A stretch of 64,000 nt of DNA from Jackrogersella multiformis (taxonomy: Eukaryota; Ascomycota; Sordariomycetes; Xylariales; Hypoxylaceae): NCBI GenBank assembly GCA_902806575.1, contig CADCXD010000009.1, positions 1,488,001-1,552,000 on the forward strand, read 5' to 3'. Positions 10,871 to 23,514 of the stretch are shown piece by piece (position 1 is the stretch's first letter; every line of letters begins with the position of its first letter). The translations under genes and the position numbers were made by a program. A model generated the notes under the pieces. That model made no database searches, was not told the origin of the DNA, and saw only the letters and a list, made by a program, of their open reading frames with translations.

Positions 10871-12653
10871 ATTGCTAGTGACAAAACTATCAAGACGATA
10901 AAGGCGGAGGATAGGAAGAAAAGAAAACTCCTAGGAACGAATTCTGAAAATCTGTACAAATTATTAGTGAATCCTTGACTGGACTGATATTTTTTGTGAT
11001 AACGGAAGTGATAACATAATTTTTCGGCAGGCCGCATTGTTAGAATCTTGATGTGCAAATGATGTATATATATTGGAACGACAAAGAACATGACGATGTT
11101 GGAAAAAGGGTTAGGCAATTTTCGTTAATAATTGGAATAGAGCATATATTCATGGGTTCTGGTTCACAGCCCTCTATAAACTAACATGGTTAGGTATGCA
11201 GTCAGAGTGTTTGGATTGCCAATCATCATCCATGTGAATGAATATGTGTGTCGTCGTGCAACACTGGGTACAACAATGAAAGGCTGACTGAAGTCTTTCT
11301 CATACATAGATTTAAACTGACTCCTGTGACGAATTGGGACATAACATATTCACCGTTAAGAAGATTTAGAAGCTGGATGACGTTTCTTTAGGACATAGAC
11401 GGTCCTCATGCTTCTGCTCGCATGTTCATGCATGCTAGCGATTGTCATAGCTTGTGGTGAAGCGGGAAAGGGAAGGATCTGAGATCGTGTGCACCCCTCG
11501 GCCAGCTACAGGATCAGAATAAATATGGCGGAAGACGGCATGAACACCACAATTATCGCTTGATATATATGTAGATGTTCGATTGGATATCAGAGCCAGG
11601 GGTAGGGATGAAAGATCAGGTTAAGGGCTGCTGGGATGCTGGACTGGAGCTTAGATTTTATATGAATGTTGATGGACTTACTCAAACAAGTTTGACAAGT
11701 ATATATGTGAATATACTAGGTGGATTGAGTCTCGAATTAAAAAGAGTCGTGTGTCATTTAGATTGAGCGTTAGGCAGGTTTCGAAGAAGCCAATGCTTCA
11801 AAGTGTAAATTAGAAAATGTTGACTTGAAGCTCAAAATGTATATGTCGTGTGTGTGTGTGTGTGCGCGCTTTCGATTTTGACAACCTTCACCAATTGTGG
11901 GGAATGGTGGGGACCTTTAATGTATGTACCGACCGCTACACTATTGGAAGTCGCGGCCAGGTCCTAGGGGTTCCCCAACTGCCCCTTAAGCGAGAAGATT
12001 GGTGCTGCGGTAGGTACGTCTATCTCTACAATACGGGCAGCTGTGGCTATGATGCAGGCTGGAGATCTAATACATACTGCCCCTCCTTTGCCTGAGACTT
12101 GAGCGGGGTACTACATATCAGGTACCTCCTAGACACAATACATGTAGGTATTCAAGCAATCTTAACAGGGTCTACCTTAGGTAGGTAATAGACAATAAAT
12201 AATGATACGATCAGCAAAAGGTCAAAAATCTGCGTGACGTAAATCTAGATTAAGGGGTTCATATGGTCTCTATTCCGTATCTACCCACCTCAGTATAGCA
12301 TCTAACTGGGTACCTTAGATACTTAGCCTACCTGGGAGGTAGATATATATACCTACCTAGGTAGGTATGTATAAGTATGGAGGGGTAACCCGGGACTGAC
12401 GAGACATTATACCTACCTAGTCTAAATTACCTAGGTAGATAGTCAAATTTCAGGAACGAGTTCGTACTAAATGTCTTGATCATGACACGTGTGTCTACGG
12501 AGAATTTGATTAAGACTAAGATGTTTCAAAATGCCACGAGATTTATTTTTAAAGAGCTCTAGCAGGTAGGCATGGTCAGCTATATAGCATTCAAATATCG
12601 TTGAACGAAGCTAACTTTCATCCATAGGCTCTACCCTCTTGTTCACCAAAGAT
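10871..12653. other. Intergenic region
   Basis: These 1.8 kb lie between two minus-strand genes. I see a (TG)n run at about 11848-11864 and ACCTAGGT clusters at 12351-12367 and nearby. Short frames at 11575-12095 look non-coding. A leader for Tudor-SN probably occupies the first few hundred bases. Confidence 0.55.
12351..12367. repeat. ACCTACCTAGGTAGGT palindrome
   Basis: A perfect 16-bp inverted repeat, ACCTACCTAGGTAGGT, sits in AT-rich intergenic DNA. It is another member of the dispersed CCTAGG family. Confidence 0.8.
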
Positions 12654-13679
12654 TTAGCTGGAGATGCCAATAACACCTAAAATAAGTTTAGTTAGTCATA
12701 ATATCGATAGATGACTCGGTACATAATGGATGTCCGGAATAGCTTACCGCAGGCAGGGCGAGTTCCAGCATTGCCGGTCTTGAGAGATTCCTCGTTACCA
12801 CCCTTGCCGAGGTCATCAGTGCCGGAGTGGCAGACGACAGTTCGCTTTACCTGGAGTTAGCATACATACCAAAAATGTCTAATATTAATGTGTTGTTAAC
12901 TTACGCCGATGATGCTCTCGGGTCCGATCAGCTTGACGAAGGAGTCCTCGAGGGAACCCTTGGCATTGCCTTGAGCATCAGTGAGAACGTTGCCGAGGTC
13001 ACCAACGTGGCGAGTCTCGTCTGACCGGTCGCCGTGAGTCTTGCCATGGGGGTTGACTATGTCCGATATTAGTCACTTTTCTCTCCCACAAACCCGCCAA
13101 CCTTTTTGAAGGGGTATCACATACAATGAGGCCCGGCGGATGTGCAGCCATTGGTGTTGTCGCCGAACGTGTGAATGTGCATGCCACGCTTGGCGTTAGG
13201 GTCGTAGCCGGTAATATCCCATGAGATAGTGGTAGGCGCAGATTCGGAGGCCTGCTCAAAGGTAACCGTTCCTGCGACCTTGGAGTCACCGCGGACGACA
13301 GCAACTAGAGAGATAGATTCTAATTAGCATTTTACTCGAATTGCCAAAGATGACTAAACCGAAAAGCCATAGCAAGCACAGCAAGCACAGCAAGCATAGC
13401 AGGGGTTTCCACGGGTAGATCTAGTAGGTAGATCTAGAGAAGCTTCTCCAATGGGAAGATATGATCCCAGTGGTTCGGTTTGGCTTCATTAGTTCTTCCC
13501 CCAGGTGTGTCCAACAAGGTGCCCAGGTGTTCATCCCGTCGCAGCCCCGGCGTACAACAGGGACTACTAGTCGATGAAATGCGCTCAATTGTGCTCATGC
13601 AGCCATGCTTAATCCGGAAATGATGGAATTCACGGTAGTTTAAATAACGGAGACTATCCGACGTACCTGCTTTAACCAT
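12654..13679 (-). CDS. SOD1: Cu/Zn superoxide dismutase
   Basis: Five exons (13667-13679, 13125-13304, 12905-13056, 12748-12844, 12654-12676) join to 154 residues, exactly the usual fungal SOD1 length. The copper/zinc ligands are visible: H47 and H49 in HIHTFGDNTNGC, H64, then the HGDRS block and the loop ending RPACGVIGIS. It lacks a signal peptide, so it is the cytosolic enzyme that dismutates superoxide to hydrogen peroxide. For exon 4 I chose the acceptor AAAG before CGA, because the AG six bases earlier would insert Val-Lys into the conserved GRTVV strand. Intron 1 (about 360 nt) is long for this gene set and contains a 3 x 9-bp AGCAAGCAC repeat at 13371-13397. Confidence 0.96.
13371..13397. 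repeat. 3 x 9-bp tandem repeat in SOD1 intron 1
   Basis: Two copies of AGCAAGCAC are followed by AGCAAGCAT, all inside the first intron of the superoxide dismutase gene. Confidence 0.85.
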
Positions 13680-14455
13680 TTTGACTACTTGTGTCTTGTT
13701 TTGAGTTATTGGAGCTTGAGTTCTAGTGAAATCGTTGGTCAGGATGGTAGGATGATTGTAGATTTTTTTAGGAGAGGAGAGGAGAGGAGAAGAGGGGGAG
13801 CTTCTTCAATATTCTTTCTAATTTGTACTAAAGAGGAGAGGGGATCTCTCGGGAAGCAATGCCTAAGCCGGTTATCGTTGCCTTCTACCACTAATAACAC
13901 CTCACATTACATAAACAGTTTCACCAAGTAAGAGCCTTCTTCTATTCTACTAGCACTACCTGCCTAGGTACATACCTACCTGTACCTACCTTAGGGAGGT
14001 AGGTTACAGGTATAACGCGCAAGCAAGCACGTTATCTCGAGAATTAAGCTAGAGAGGCAGGCAGGGAGGTTACCTCTATTACTGTCGAGGTGGGGGTTTC
14101 CTATACCAGGTAAGTGCAATACCTACCTACCTATAATTGCCCCGCTTCATGTCGTTGCCGTCATAATTCCTTAGTGGTGCTTACAAATGATATCATATTT
14201 CCATCAGAAGCTCGGGCTTATTAGATTGGTTCGGACTTAACCTAGTTCCACCACAGCTCCAGAGCGAAGACGGAGCCGAACTCACTTTTCCGACGTCCTC
14301 GCCTTGGTTTGCTTCAAGGCGCCACATGGATGAAGAGGAATGGCCTAGTTGAAATATATTGGTTTAAGGAGAGTCAAGTTCGCGCTTGGATGTTCTGTCA
14401 ACCGGATCATAGGCAACCCGACCTAATTATAATCGGCCATGTGCTACAATGATAC

Positions 14456-14497
14456 CTAGGTACTCCTAGGTATGTTCTAGGTACTCCTAGGTATGTT
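14456..14497. repeat. Perfect 2 x 21-bp tandem duplication containing CCTAGG
   Basis: Two exact copies of CTAGGTACTCCTAGGTATGTT lie head to tail. The unit is itself built from the dispersed CCTAGG motif, so it shows that family spreading by tandem duplication. Confidence 0.9.
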
Positions 14498-16225
14498 GAA
14501 GAATACATCATGGCCATGTGTATGTTATGTACATATGTGCTGAGTAACGACAACATGGCTGCGTGGTATCTTAATCGGAATCGCTGTTATCTGCCGTCCT
14601 ACTCACATGTAACGGCTGTGTCTTTCTATGTCACCTCGAAGATGGGACGAAGCGAATTGGAACGCATCGTAAGATGGTGCCGATGAAACACAAATGAGGC
14701 ATGACTGAGGTAAACCACCAAACTAGGCATTTTGTTTTTCTAAATCACGTTTACAAAATTATCTAAATATCTGAGGGTCAGGGACGCAAGATAATATTTT
14801 AAAGCGCATGAGGATGATAACGGGATTTCAGAGTTGAGGCTTGACACAGATAACAGCTTGACAGTCGGACTCTTTGATCCGGAGTGTCGAATTTATAGCT
14901 AACTTTGCGGAGTGTAACAAGGTTGCCACGTAATAAACCTAGGGGTAGGATAAGCCTAGGTAGGAGAAAGCCTTTAGATAGACCGAGGGCTGCGATTGTA
15001 CTACCTAGGTACCTAGGTAGAAGCAAACAAGTTTGCAGTTTTGATCTGCCTTATTGCGGCTCAGGCTTGCGTTGCGTTGCTAAGCTCTGCCTCCACTTTC
15101 GGTTTCGTTATTTTTCTAGGTAAGTGCTAATCTTTTATACATATCTCGAGACTTGAGAACACTTAATTACCTACCTCCTAGGTAAGGATTTATACCTTTC
15201 CCGCTGTTATAGTCTGTTTATAACTATACGGATTTCACCTATGCCTATGTCGGTATAGAAGGTAGGTAGTTATGATGCATACCTAGGTAAGCACCTTTAT
15301 AACCCCTAAAAGATACAAATGACGTATAATCAGATTTGTACGCAGGCATTCTTTTATAGCTGTGACACCTTGAAGAAGAACGATGTTCTAGACCGTGGGA
15401 ACCCCAAGCTACATTAGGTGCTTCATCCGTACGTACACTTTACGTCGTATTGCTTTCAAGGACTGCGAGGTTAAGGTGTGAAGCACAATGATGACCACCT
15501 TAGTAGCACGCGGCTGTGGAGGACTCTGGGGGGAATGACGACATGTTTCACGGCTGTCGAATATTCTCTGCGGTGCAACGCAGCAGCTGCCATGCGCTTT
15601 TGAGGTTAACGTCTTGATATTTGATGTTTAATTAGATGGATGCTATCCCGTCGGGGAACGTTAGATTAGACAGATTACAAATGATTCTTTGTAATAGGGG
15701 CGAAGAAGGTTTAACTTAACCTTCCAAGTTTGAGAAGCTTTGCAATTTAAGGTGATGTGGTCCGTACATGGTCCACTCTATCGGCAAAGCTCAACCGGTT
15801 AATCATCCGGTTGCAAGTGGAAACCTAGAAATTTGGACTAGAGTTCGTTATTAAATTTAGATCATCCACTCATTCAGCCCTACGAACGACTGGACGGGTT
15901 TCGATATATGAGACTAAGGATACCTACCTCTAAGTAGAACACATATTACCCCATACACGGCATCGGCTAATAGGTATCCCTTGGAAGCTGCATCAAGGGA
16001 TGCGAACCATCGACAGCCAATATGATACATATTCGTAATCTGTGAATAGAAAATATCTTGGCGACGGACCTGAAGTACCTACTGCCAAATGCCAACGCGA
16101 GTAGCTGCATGGCATTAAGCCGACCCGGATGTTGAAATGTTACGTTCATTAGGGCTTGGTGTTACAGACGTGTAGAAGAAGTAAAATGTTCCAAAGCCCG
16201 CCCGACCTAACGCTGTACTGCAATA

Positions 16226-16263
16226 GGTACCTACCTGCCTACCTAGGTACCTACTTAGGTAGT
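16226..16263. repeat. ACCTAGGT repeat cluster
   Basis: A run of ACCT and AGGT words around two CCTAGG-like centres makes an imperfect hairpin-forming sequence in the gene-poor stretch. Confidence 0.75.
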
Positions 16264-17106
16264 TTTCGTATAAGTGGCCAATGATCTAGATGGGAGGAGA
16301 CCCAAGTTTCATAGGACTCGGCAGTCTCTCTTGTTGAATTGGTAAAACTGCAGGTGCTGTGTCTCTCATGGAAGGTAGGCATAGGGCTGATAGGATATTG
16401 GATAGGCAGATAGGATGGGAGATATTAACTTATCAAGTTTGTTTGTGGACAAGGTAGAGCGACGATCTTATCCTCAAGTCTTCATCTGCTCATTTAGTAG
16501 TAGCCCAAGTGTTAGTAGTGGCAATCAACGTGGATAGCTCGTAAAATTGTAGCTGGTAATGATTGTTCCGAAACGCTACTTAGTTTGGGTCTGGGAATAT
16601 TGACTACATACCTCTATGAAGTCTAAAAATGTGATGATCATGGTTTGCAGTTATAGGAATAAAATATATCGAAATTGATCGGTGAAGCCGTTCGTTTCAA
16701 AAGCAAGCCTTGCAGAAGAAACAATCCAAAAAGGTATATGTGGCTCCTGTGAAGCTGTTGAAGGATTACAAAAGTCCCCCAAAAAGCGAACGCACTGTGG
16801 GCAGGGTAGGTAGGTAGCTATAGGTATGGAATCTACCTAATGGATACTGTTCATCTTTTCTTACCTACCATAGGTACCCGCGTACATACTTAGAGGTACG
16901 TTATTTGTCAATGAACTGGTAACTCTTTTGACATCCTGCGGCAGTGTTTGGACGTAAATCTTTGAGTCCATATATTATTTTCTTGGATAGGATAGCGTGA
17001 TGTAGAAATCATTAAAATCAAGAAAGTAGAAAGCGGTGATGCTGCACAGCCTTCTTAAAAGCCTCTGTATGTACTCCAATGAAAAGGTGTGGCTTGGCTG
17101 CTTGGC

Positions 17107-17171
17107 TACCTACATGTATGTACCTAGGTACCCACCTACCTGGTACCTCTGCGTACCTAAGGTACCTAGGA
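17107..17171. repeat. ACCTAGGT repeat cluster
   Basis: About 65 bp are composed almost entirely of TACCT, CCTAGG and GGTACC words, about 1 kb upstream of the Rho GEF start. Confidence 0.75.
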
Positions 17172-17945
17172 GAGCTGGCGGGTGGTAGGAGCATCCTTGG
17201 AGGGGGACCTGCTCAAGGTTGCCGTTTATTACACCCATCATAACCACCCGGGCCACGCTCTTACCGGATCCCTTCCCAAGGAAAGAGGAGCTAACAGCTG
17301 GAGAACAGTCCCCAAAAAATTCAATTCAGCCCAGCCCACTTCAAGTGACCCGGAATGTTCTTCCATCAAACATCCATTTGCTTACATCCGTAGTCTTTAC
17401 AACTTACATCCGTATACATCAAATACAATCGCGCATAGAATGGTCATAGTCGTCTTGACAATTCATCATTTCTTATGGTTGCGCGGACCCTACCAAGTCA
17501 TTCCAAGTCTTGTTTAACCTGTATTATTATCATTTTATTCCTTATATTCATCTCGGCATCTGGATATATCCAACCCCGACTTCTTTCACCCACCCACCAC
17601 CCACCTTAGGCAGCTAGGGATACCTACCTAGATACCTAACTACCTAGGGATTCTTACTCGCATACCTACTTCTTCTAGATAGTCAAGGTTTTACGACATT
17701 AACGGCTTGTCGATTGACTTTTTGAACTTTGGAGCTTGCGACGTGCGACCACAAGACCAATACGGATAACGTATAGGTATAACGTCGGGAGTATTCTGCC
17801 TTAACCTACCTAGGTACCTTGGTAGGTATTTTGTTCACTGAAGGGCTTTGTGCCGTGCAGATGCTTTCCATTTGCATCGTCTAGCGTCTTTCCAATTCCC
17901 CGAAGACGAACTCTATCCTAAACAGCTTCTACAACTGGGTGGCCT

Positions 17946-18002
17946 ATGAGGATGCCCAGATGTGCACTGTCAAAATTTGGCCACAATAGAGTTAGAGCCC
18001 GT
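17946..18002 (+). other. Possible upstream ORF in the Rho GEF leader
   Basis: An ATG at 17946 opens an 18-codon frame (MRMPRCALSKFGHNRVRAR, then TAA) about 115 bases before the GEF start. If the leader includes it, it could damp translation. The transcript start is unknown, so this is only a candidate. Confidence 0.3.
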
Positions 18003-18116
18003 TAACGTCCATCAATGCGACATCGCCATTAACTCACTCGTCGATACCCGAGATACCTGCCTTAGGTACTCCAGAGTCGGCCGTTGCGCAACAACTTATT
18101 CTTCGCGCCGCTCAAT

Positions 18117-21100
18117 ATGTCCTTCCGAGACAACGACCAGCGCCGGTATGGCCATATCCCTCCTGTACAATATCCTACCCCGAATCGGTCTTCACAAGAC
18201 CAGTCACCATATCCGCACCGACAGCCGAGTTTTAACAATGGTGATGATTCTGGCGCCTATCCCTCGACTGCAGCTCACTCAAACTACCGCCCGACCTTGA
18301 ACACCACTGCCGCAGGGCTTGGTAGTCATGATGAGCTGTTTCTAGCAAACCCAGCTAATCCCAACATATCTAACTATGGCAATTCAAGTGTCGCCATGGC
18401 TGGATACCAACATCAATACCAGCCTCAGACGCCACCCACGCCTTCAACTTACAACCCGCAAGCCTTCGCCCGATCTCAGTCGACCACGGTACCTTATCTC
18501 CCACATCCATCACATAGACGGGGAGGATCGAATGCGACTATAACGACGACGACGGCGGCAGCGGCCCCTTCTCCTTATAGTCCTACTGCAACGACGCCTA
18601 ATAGCTTCACGCCTGCTCCGTACAATCCTGCCGCATATTCTGGCACGGCAGTACCCCAGCGCCAGACAACATATGCTGGTTATTCTAATTACAATAGTCA
18701 GTCTTATGGTTCACCGCCGTTGAACCAGTCCTCTTATTTCCAAGCTCAACCTACATATGCTTCCTCGGCCGCCCAATTGAGACAATCGTCTACTCCACCG
18801 ACCACCTACAGTGCTGGCTACGACCAGACAACGTATGGCTCGGCGTATCCCTCTGGCACAGGAGTTACGGCAGCGAACCATACTACTGGTTATGATTCTT
18901 CGCAGCTACAATATAGTACGAGCTATTCGAATGATGCCAGGACTCCGCCAGCTACATTTTACTCATCTGACTCGTCTGCGTCTGAACAGGCGCCATATCC
19001 AACTCACTCGCAAATGCCCGTCGGCCCGAACTACTCTGCTAGCGATCCACATTCATTCTTGAATCGTGTATCCAGATCCAACTCAGCAGCGTCACCTGCA
19101 GTCCATTCGCAGCTATCAACCGGCTTGGCACGACATCCTACGAATGCGCCATTACCGAGTCGACCGGCGGATACCGCAGAAGGGCGATATACTCCTAATG
19201 GCGCTTTAGCGCCTGACACATCTCAAGAATACACACAGGATAGTATTATACAGGATATTGAAGCTGAGCTTGGGGAGAGGAATGGTTCACACCGGCCATA
19301 TGGGTTCGATCAGCGTAATGGTGCTTTGCCCGACGGCGATTTGCAAAATCTTCGTCGGTTAACATCTAACGCGAGCTATCATTCAACCGCTACCACGCTT
19401 ACCAACCAAGAGGAACCGTCCGGAGTGAACCGTTACTCCTCTAATGCGTCGACTTTGAACAGGAACCGTTCTACGAATCCGTACGCGCACGAAGACGATG
19501 ACGGAGACGAGAGCGACCCTGAGGGCGCTGCCGGGGCTTGGGCATTACTACAGGCAGAAGAGGACGATCGCCGGTTTACTTCAGTACCCTATTTTGGCCA
19601 ACAGGAGGCACCTGTGCAGCCTACTCTCCCGACCCACAAGGAGGAGCCGAGCAGCGACAGCGACTATGCTGGAATGGATCTTGGACTCATGGGTGGTGGC
19701 TACGCAGGAAGTCTAGTATACGACAACAACCTTGGATCTCCTCTTGCTTCCGAAATTACGCCTGGAGAAACTCAGGCCTTAACCACTCGTAGCAATCATA
19801 CATCTCAAAGGAGTCACGGAAGCAATAAATATCCAGCTTTCGAGCAGGCTGATGTGGACTATGAGGGTACCGGAGGTTTGCAAAAACCAACCGCACATCG
19901 CTTGAGTTTCGATGAAGGGGAAGAACGTGTTTCCCTCCACTCAAGACATAGCGGTAGCGAGTCCCCTCCTAAAGACGATTATCCAGATATGTTTTACCAC
20001 CCTGGCCTCAGCAACAGACCGCTCCCAGCTATCCCCATTGGCTCGGATAGCAGCTCGATGCAGTCTGCCCAGTCGCTGAGCCAACCGGGAGGTCAACCTG
20101 GATATTCACTTAGCATCGATTCGCGCCCATACTCCGGGCCAGATGCCCAATATGGCCAGAATGCACAGCAACTTCAAGTTGAGAGGTCCATCTCGCTGTC
20201 TAGTCACAGCACTTCACCTCTAGTTCAGCCACCGGGCAGGTCGAAGACAGATGCCGCAGAAGAACGAAATGCGCGGTTGAGGCATATGAGACAGCAACAA
20301 CAACTGGCGGCCCAGCAAGGGCTACTGTACGAAGGTTATGAAACAGGGACAGCTTCGTCGATAAATTACGATGTGATAACCCTACCTAGTGGCCGGCGAC
20401 GGAAATTCCAACCAGAGAAGCTTACTGTAGTTGATGTCCGTTCTTGCACGGAGCCATGGGCCCTAAGCAGCGTCGCTAATTGGGTTCGCGAGATGGCTGA
20501 GGGTGAGCCCGATTTAAAGAAGAAGACGCTCGAAGACGGCCTTGTCAGACTCTTCTGCCTGAAGGTGCCCACAATGAACGTCGCAGACGCTGAAGCGCTC
20601 AGCGCTCAGGTTGCAAACTCGATGCTAGAGGCTGGTATTCTTGTTCCTGAAGAAGAGTGGCTCAAATTTGGTCCCGGATCTATATCTGGCGTGCTATGGC
20701 AATTAACCGGCTCAGGCTGCTACGCACAAAAGTTGCACCAATATGATGAGGATGAAACAGGACATGAGGTACCAGCGAGGTGTTATTCTCATCACTGTAC
20801 CAGGACTCTGAAGAAAGCGAACCTGGATGACTTTATGTCCAATAATGTCCAAACGGTCGACTGGGCGACGTTTTATAATATGACCGTAGAGAGCACGGAA
20901 GGCAGGTCTAAGAAGGAGGTTTCGCGACAAAATGTACTTCACGAGGTTGTTACCTCGGAAGAAGTATACATGGATCGCCTTGACGTTCTTCGGGTCCTGT
21001 ATCGAGACCGACTCCTTCACTCCCATCCTAAAATTATCGCCGAGGGTAGGATCGAGAAGTTTGTTAACAATGTCTTTGGCAAGGCCGATGCTGTCCAGCA

Positions 21101-23514
21101 GGTCAACATGGACCATTTGTTGGCTCAGTTGAAATACCGGCAAAAGGAACAGGGCCCCTGGATTGTGGGCTTTAGCGACATTTTTAGGGAATGGGTCCGA
21201 AAAGCTAGGACCGCCTATATTGATTATGCCTCTGCCTTTCCGTACGCACGGTACCAAGTGAAAAAGGAAGCAGATAGAAACTTTTTGTTTCGGCAGTTTC
21301 TTGAAGATAACCGGTCACACCCTAGGTCGCAACGTCTCGATTGGACAAGCTACCTCAAGGATCCTATCACACGTCTGCAAAGATATTCTCTCCTCCTAGA
21401 GACTGTATTGAAACATATGGCACAAGACAGCGAGGAAAAGACGAATCTTAAGCGGGCCATCGAAGAAGTCAAGTCGATGACTCTCGAATGCGATTCGAAA
21501 GTCGATGAGATGCAGAAAAAGGTCACTATGATTGAGCTGGACCAGATGCTTGTTCTCCGACCGGGTTTCCATGCTGACCTTCACTTGGACCACCTCGGCC
21601 GAGAACTCATACTCCAGGGGGATCTTCAAAGGATGGGTTCAAAGGGTGTGCGATGGGTAGATACGCACGCTCTACTATTCGATCACTACCTGATTCTCGC
21701 CAAACTAGTTGTGTCGAGAGATGGCAGGCAAGACAAGAAATATGACGTGTCGAAAGAAGTAAGCATCCCATCTTTATCATGGCCACCATGCACTAATTAT
21801 TTTTAGCCTGTTCCTATGCCTTTGCTGTTTCTAGAAAGCAGTCAAGACGATCCGATATCTAAGCAGAAGGGTATAGCAGCTCCGCTGACTAGGGCAGCAA
21901 ATTCGGCTTCGGATACTAAGCTCAATAAAGTAGCGTCAAACGGTACCGAGCGGCCTGGCCTGGACCATGCAGCTACGGCATCATCCATCGGCTCCGTACC
22001 GGTCGCCAGATTAACTACAGCCAATATAACGGATAGCGAAGGCAGAATCCTTTATCCTTTCCGTATCAAGCATCTAGGTCATGAGGTCTATACCCTATTT
22101 GCCCAATCAGCCCAGATGCGACAGGACTGGTGTGATAGGATCATCGAGGCCAAGACGCGTCACGCCAAGGCTCTGCATGCCCAGAACGCAGAACCGTTCC
22201 GATTGCGTGTTATGGCCGACAGCGCTTTTGCCTACGACCCGGTAGCTGCCATCGGCAAATATGTTGGCGGTGTGCATATACGCGGGACTCCCCTTGATAG
22301 AGCCATTCGGGAGGTGGAGAAAACATGTGGATTAGGCCGTGGCCCTCCTGCAATCTCCCGAGCAGGAGTGAACTGTGCTACTGGTTTCTCTGCTTTTGGG
22401 AAGAACATGGTCGCAGTTGGTACGGACGTGGGTGTTTGCGTATCGGAGGCTAGCGATCAAAGGGGTTGGAACAAGGTAACATATCTACCTCTTCACAACT
22501 TATATTACTTATACTACTTACTGACCCCTTTTTTAGACTGTTGCAGTAAATCGAGTTACGCAAATCGCGGTGCTTGAGGAGTTTTCAGTCGTCCTGGTGC
22601 TGTCGGAGAGAAACCTCATTTCCTATCCTCTAGATGTAGTATCGCCTCCCTCCAACTTTCCGGCCCCGGCAAGTGACAACCCGCGTCGTTCTCCTCAACG
22701 GCTAGCAAAGGACGTGTCATTCTTCGCAACTGCCCGTATGAAGGACCGGATGCTGGTGTTCTACAAGAAAAAAGAAAATCTGCACAGTACCTTCAAGGTT
22801 CTTGAACCTGTCTTCCAGAAGGCAACAGAGAAGAAGTCCCGTCTCTTCGGGGGTAGCCGGAAAGCTGGAGTCGGTGTGACAGAGAGCTTCCGAGACTATG
22901 ACGAATTCTTTTTCCCTACTGAATGCTACTCGCTCAACATTTTCCACACGTACATATCTGTCTCAACTGCTAGAGGTTTTGAGCTATTGACTCTCGACAA
23001 GAAAATACCAATGTCAATACCCGATGTCAGGCAACCTGCTATTGCCAATATTGCAAACCGCATCAAGGAACAGCGACCGCTCGGCATGTTCCGTCTGAAC
23101 GACCAGGAATTCCTTCTAGCATATGAAGACTGTGCTGTATATGTGGATAAGTATGGTGATGTTAGCCGTAGCGTCATCATGGAGTATTCTGGGAAGCAAA
23201 AGAAGGCAAGAGGTGCAACAATGTACGGACAGTACTTGCTACTCTTCAACGAAGACTATGTCGAGGTACGCAATGCCGAGAACGGTCGGCTGCGTCAAAT
23301 CATTGCAGGAAGGGATGTAAGGGTCTTAGATTACGGCATCCGGGGACCGACAGGAGGCTCATCAAGTTCGAATATGCAAAGCATAAGCACTTCGCCGACC
23401 GATAACGAACTCGACTCGAAGGGCACTGTCAAGATCTGCATGGCGCATCCAGAGGTCGCGGGCCAGCAGATCGTCTTAGAGATGTTGCTCAACAGCGGGC
23501 ACATGGAAAAGTGA
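18117..23514 (+). CDS. ROM2: Rho1 guanine-nucleotide exchange factor, Rom2 type (DEP-DH-PH-CNH)
   Basis: Three exons (18117-21758, 21807-22475, 22537-23514) join in frame to 1762 residues. The first ~750 residues are low-complexity, rich in S, T, Y, P and Q, with many SxS clusters that look like phosphorylation territory. A DEP-like domain follows at about 775-870, then a DH/RhoGEF domain starting near 936 (VLHEVVTSEEVYMDRL and the DPITRLQRYSLLLETVLKH helix). A PH domain begins near 1156 and is interrupted by intron 1, and a citron-homology CNH domain runs from about 1390 to 1730. This is the Rom1/Rom2 architecture: GDP-GTP exchange on Rho1 at the plasma membrane, feeding glucan synthase and the cell-wall-integrity MAP kinase pathway. 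I chose ATG 18117 because the in-frame sequence before it has no ATG. Confidence 0.94.

Larger units (their letters stand above)
13680..18116. other. Long gene-poor region upstream of the Rho GEF
   Basis: About 4.4 kb without a supportable gene lies between divergent SOD1 and the Rho GEF. It holds a GGAGA-rich purine tract near 13771-13800, a tandem 21-bp duplication at 14456-14497, and dense ACCTAGGT clusters near 15001-15020, 16226-16263 and 17107-17171. Open frames here (for example 14799-15123 and 17182-17517) lack protein-like features. The last ~1 kb, pyrimidine-rich, is probably the promoter and leader of the GEF gene. Confidence 0.55.

Noticed and set aside
11575..12095. Two consecutive plus-strand ORFs (63 and 81 codons)
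   Set aside because: Second one begins in a (TG)n run; no conserved-looking motif, no continuation by splicing.
12845..12850. Alternative upstream acceptor for SOD1 exon 4
   Set aside because: Would insert Val-Lys in the conserved IIGRTVV segment and give 156 residues instead of the family's 154.
17182..17517. 111-codon ORF upstream of the Rho GEF
   Set aside because: Contains repeat-derived sequence and no protein-like features; lies in the probable promoter.
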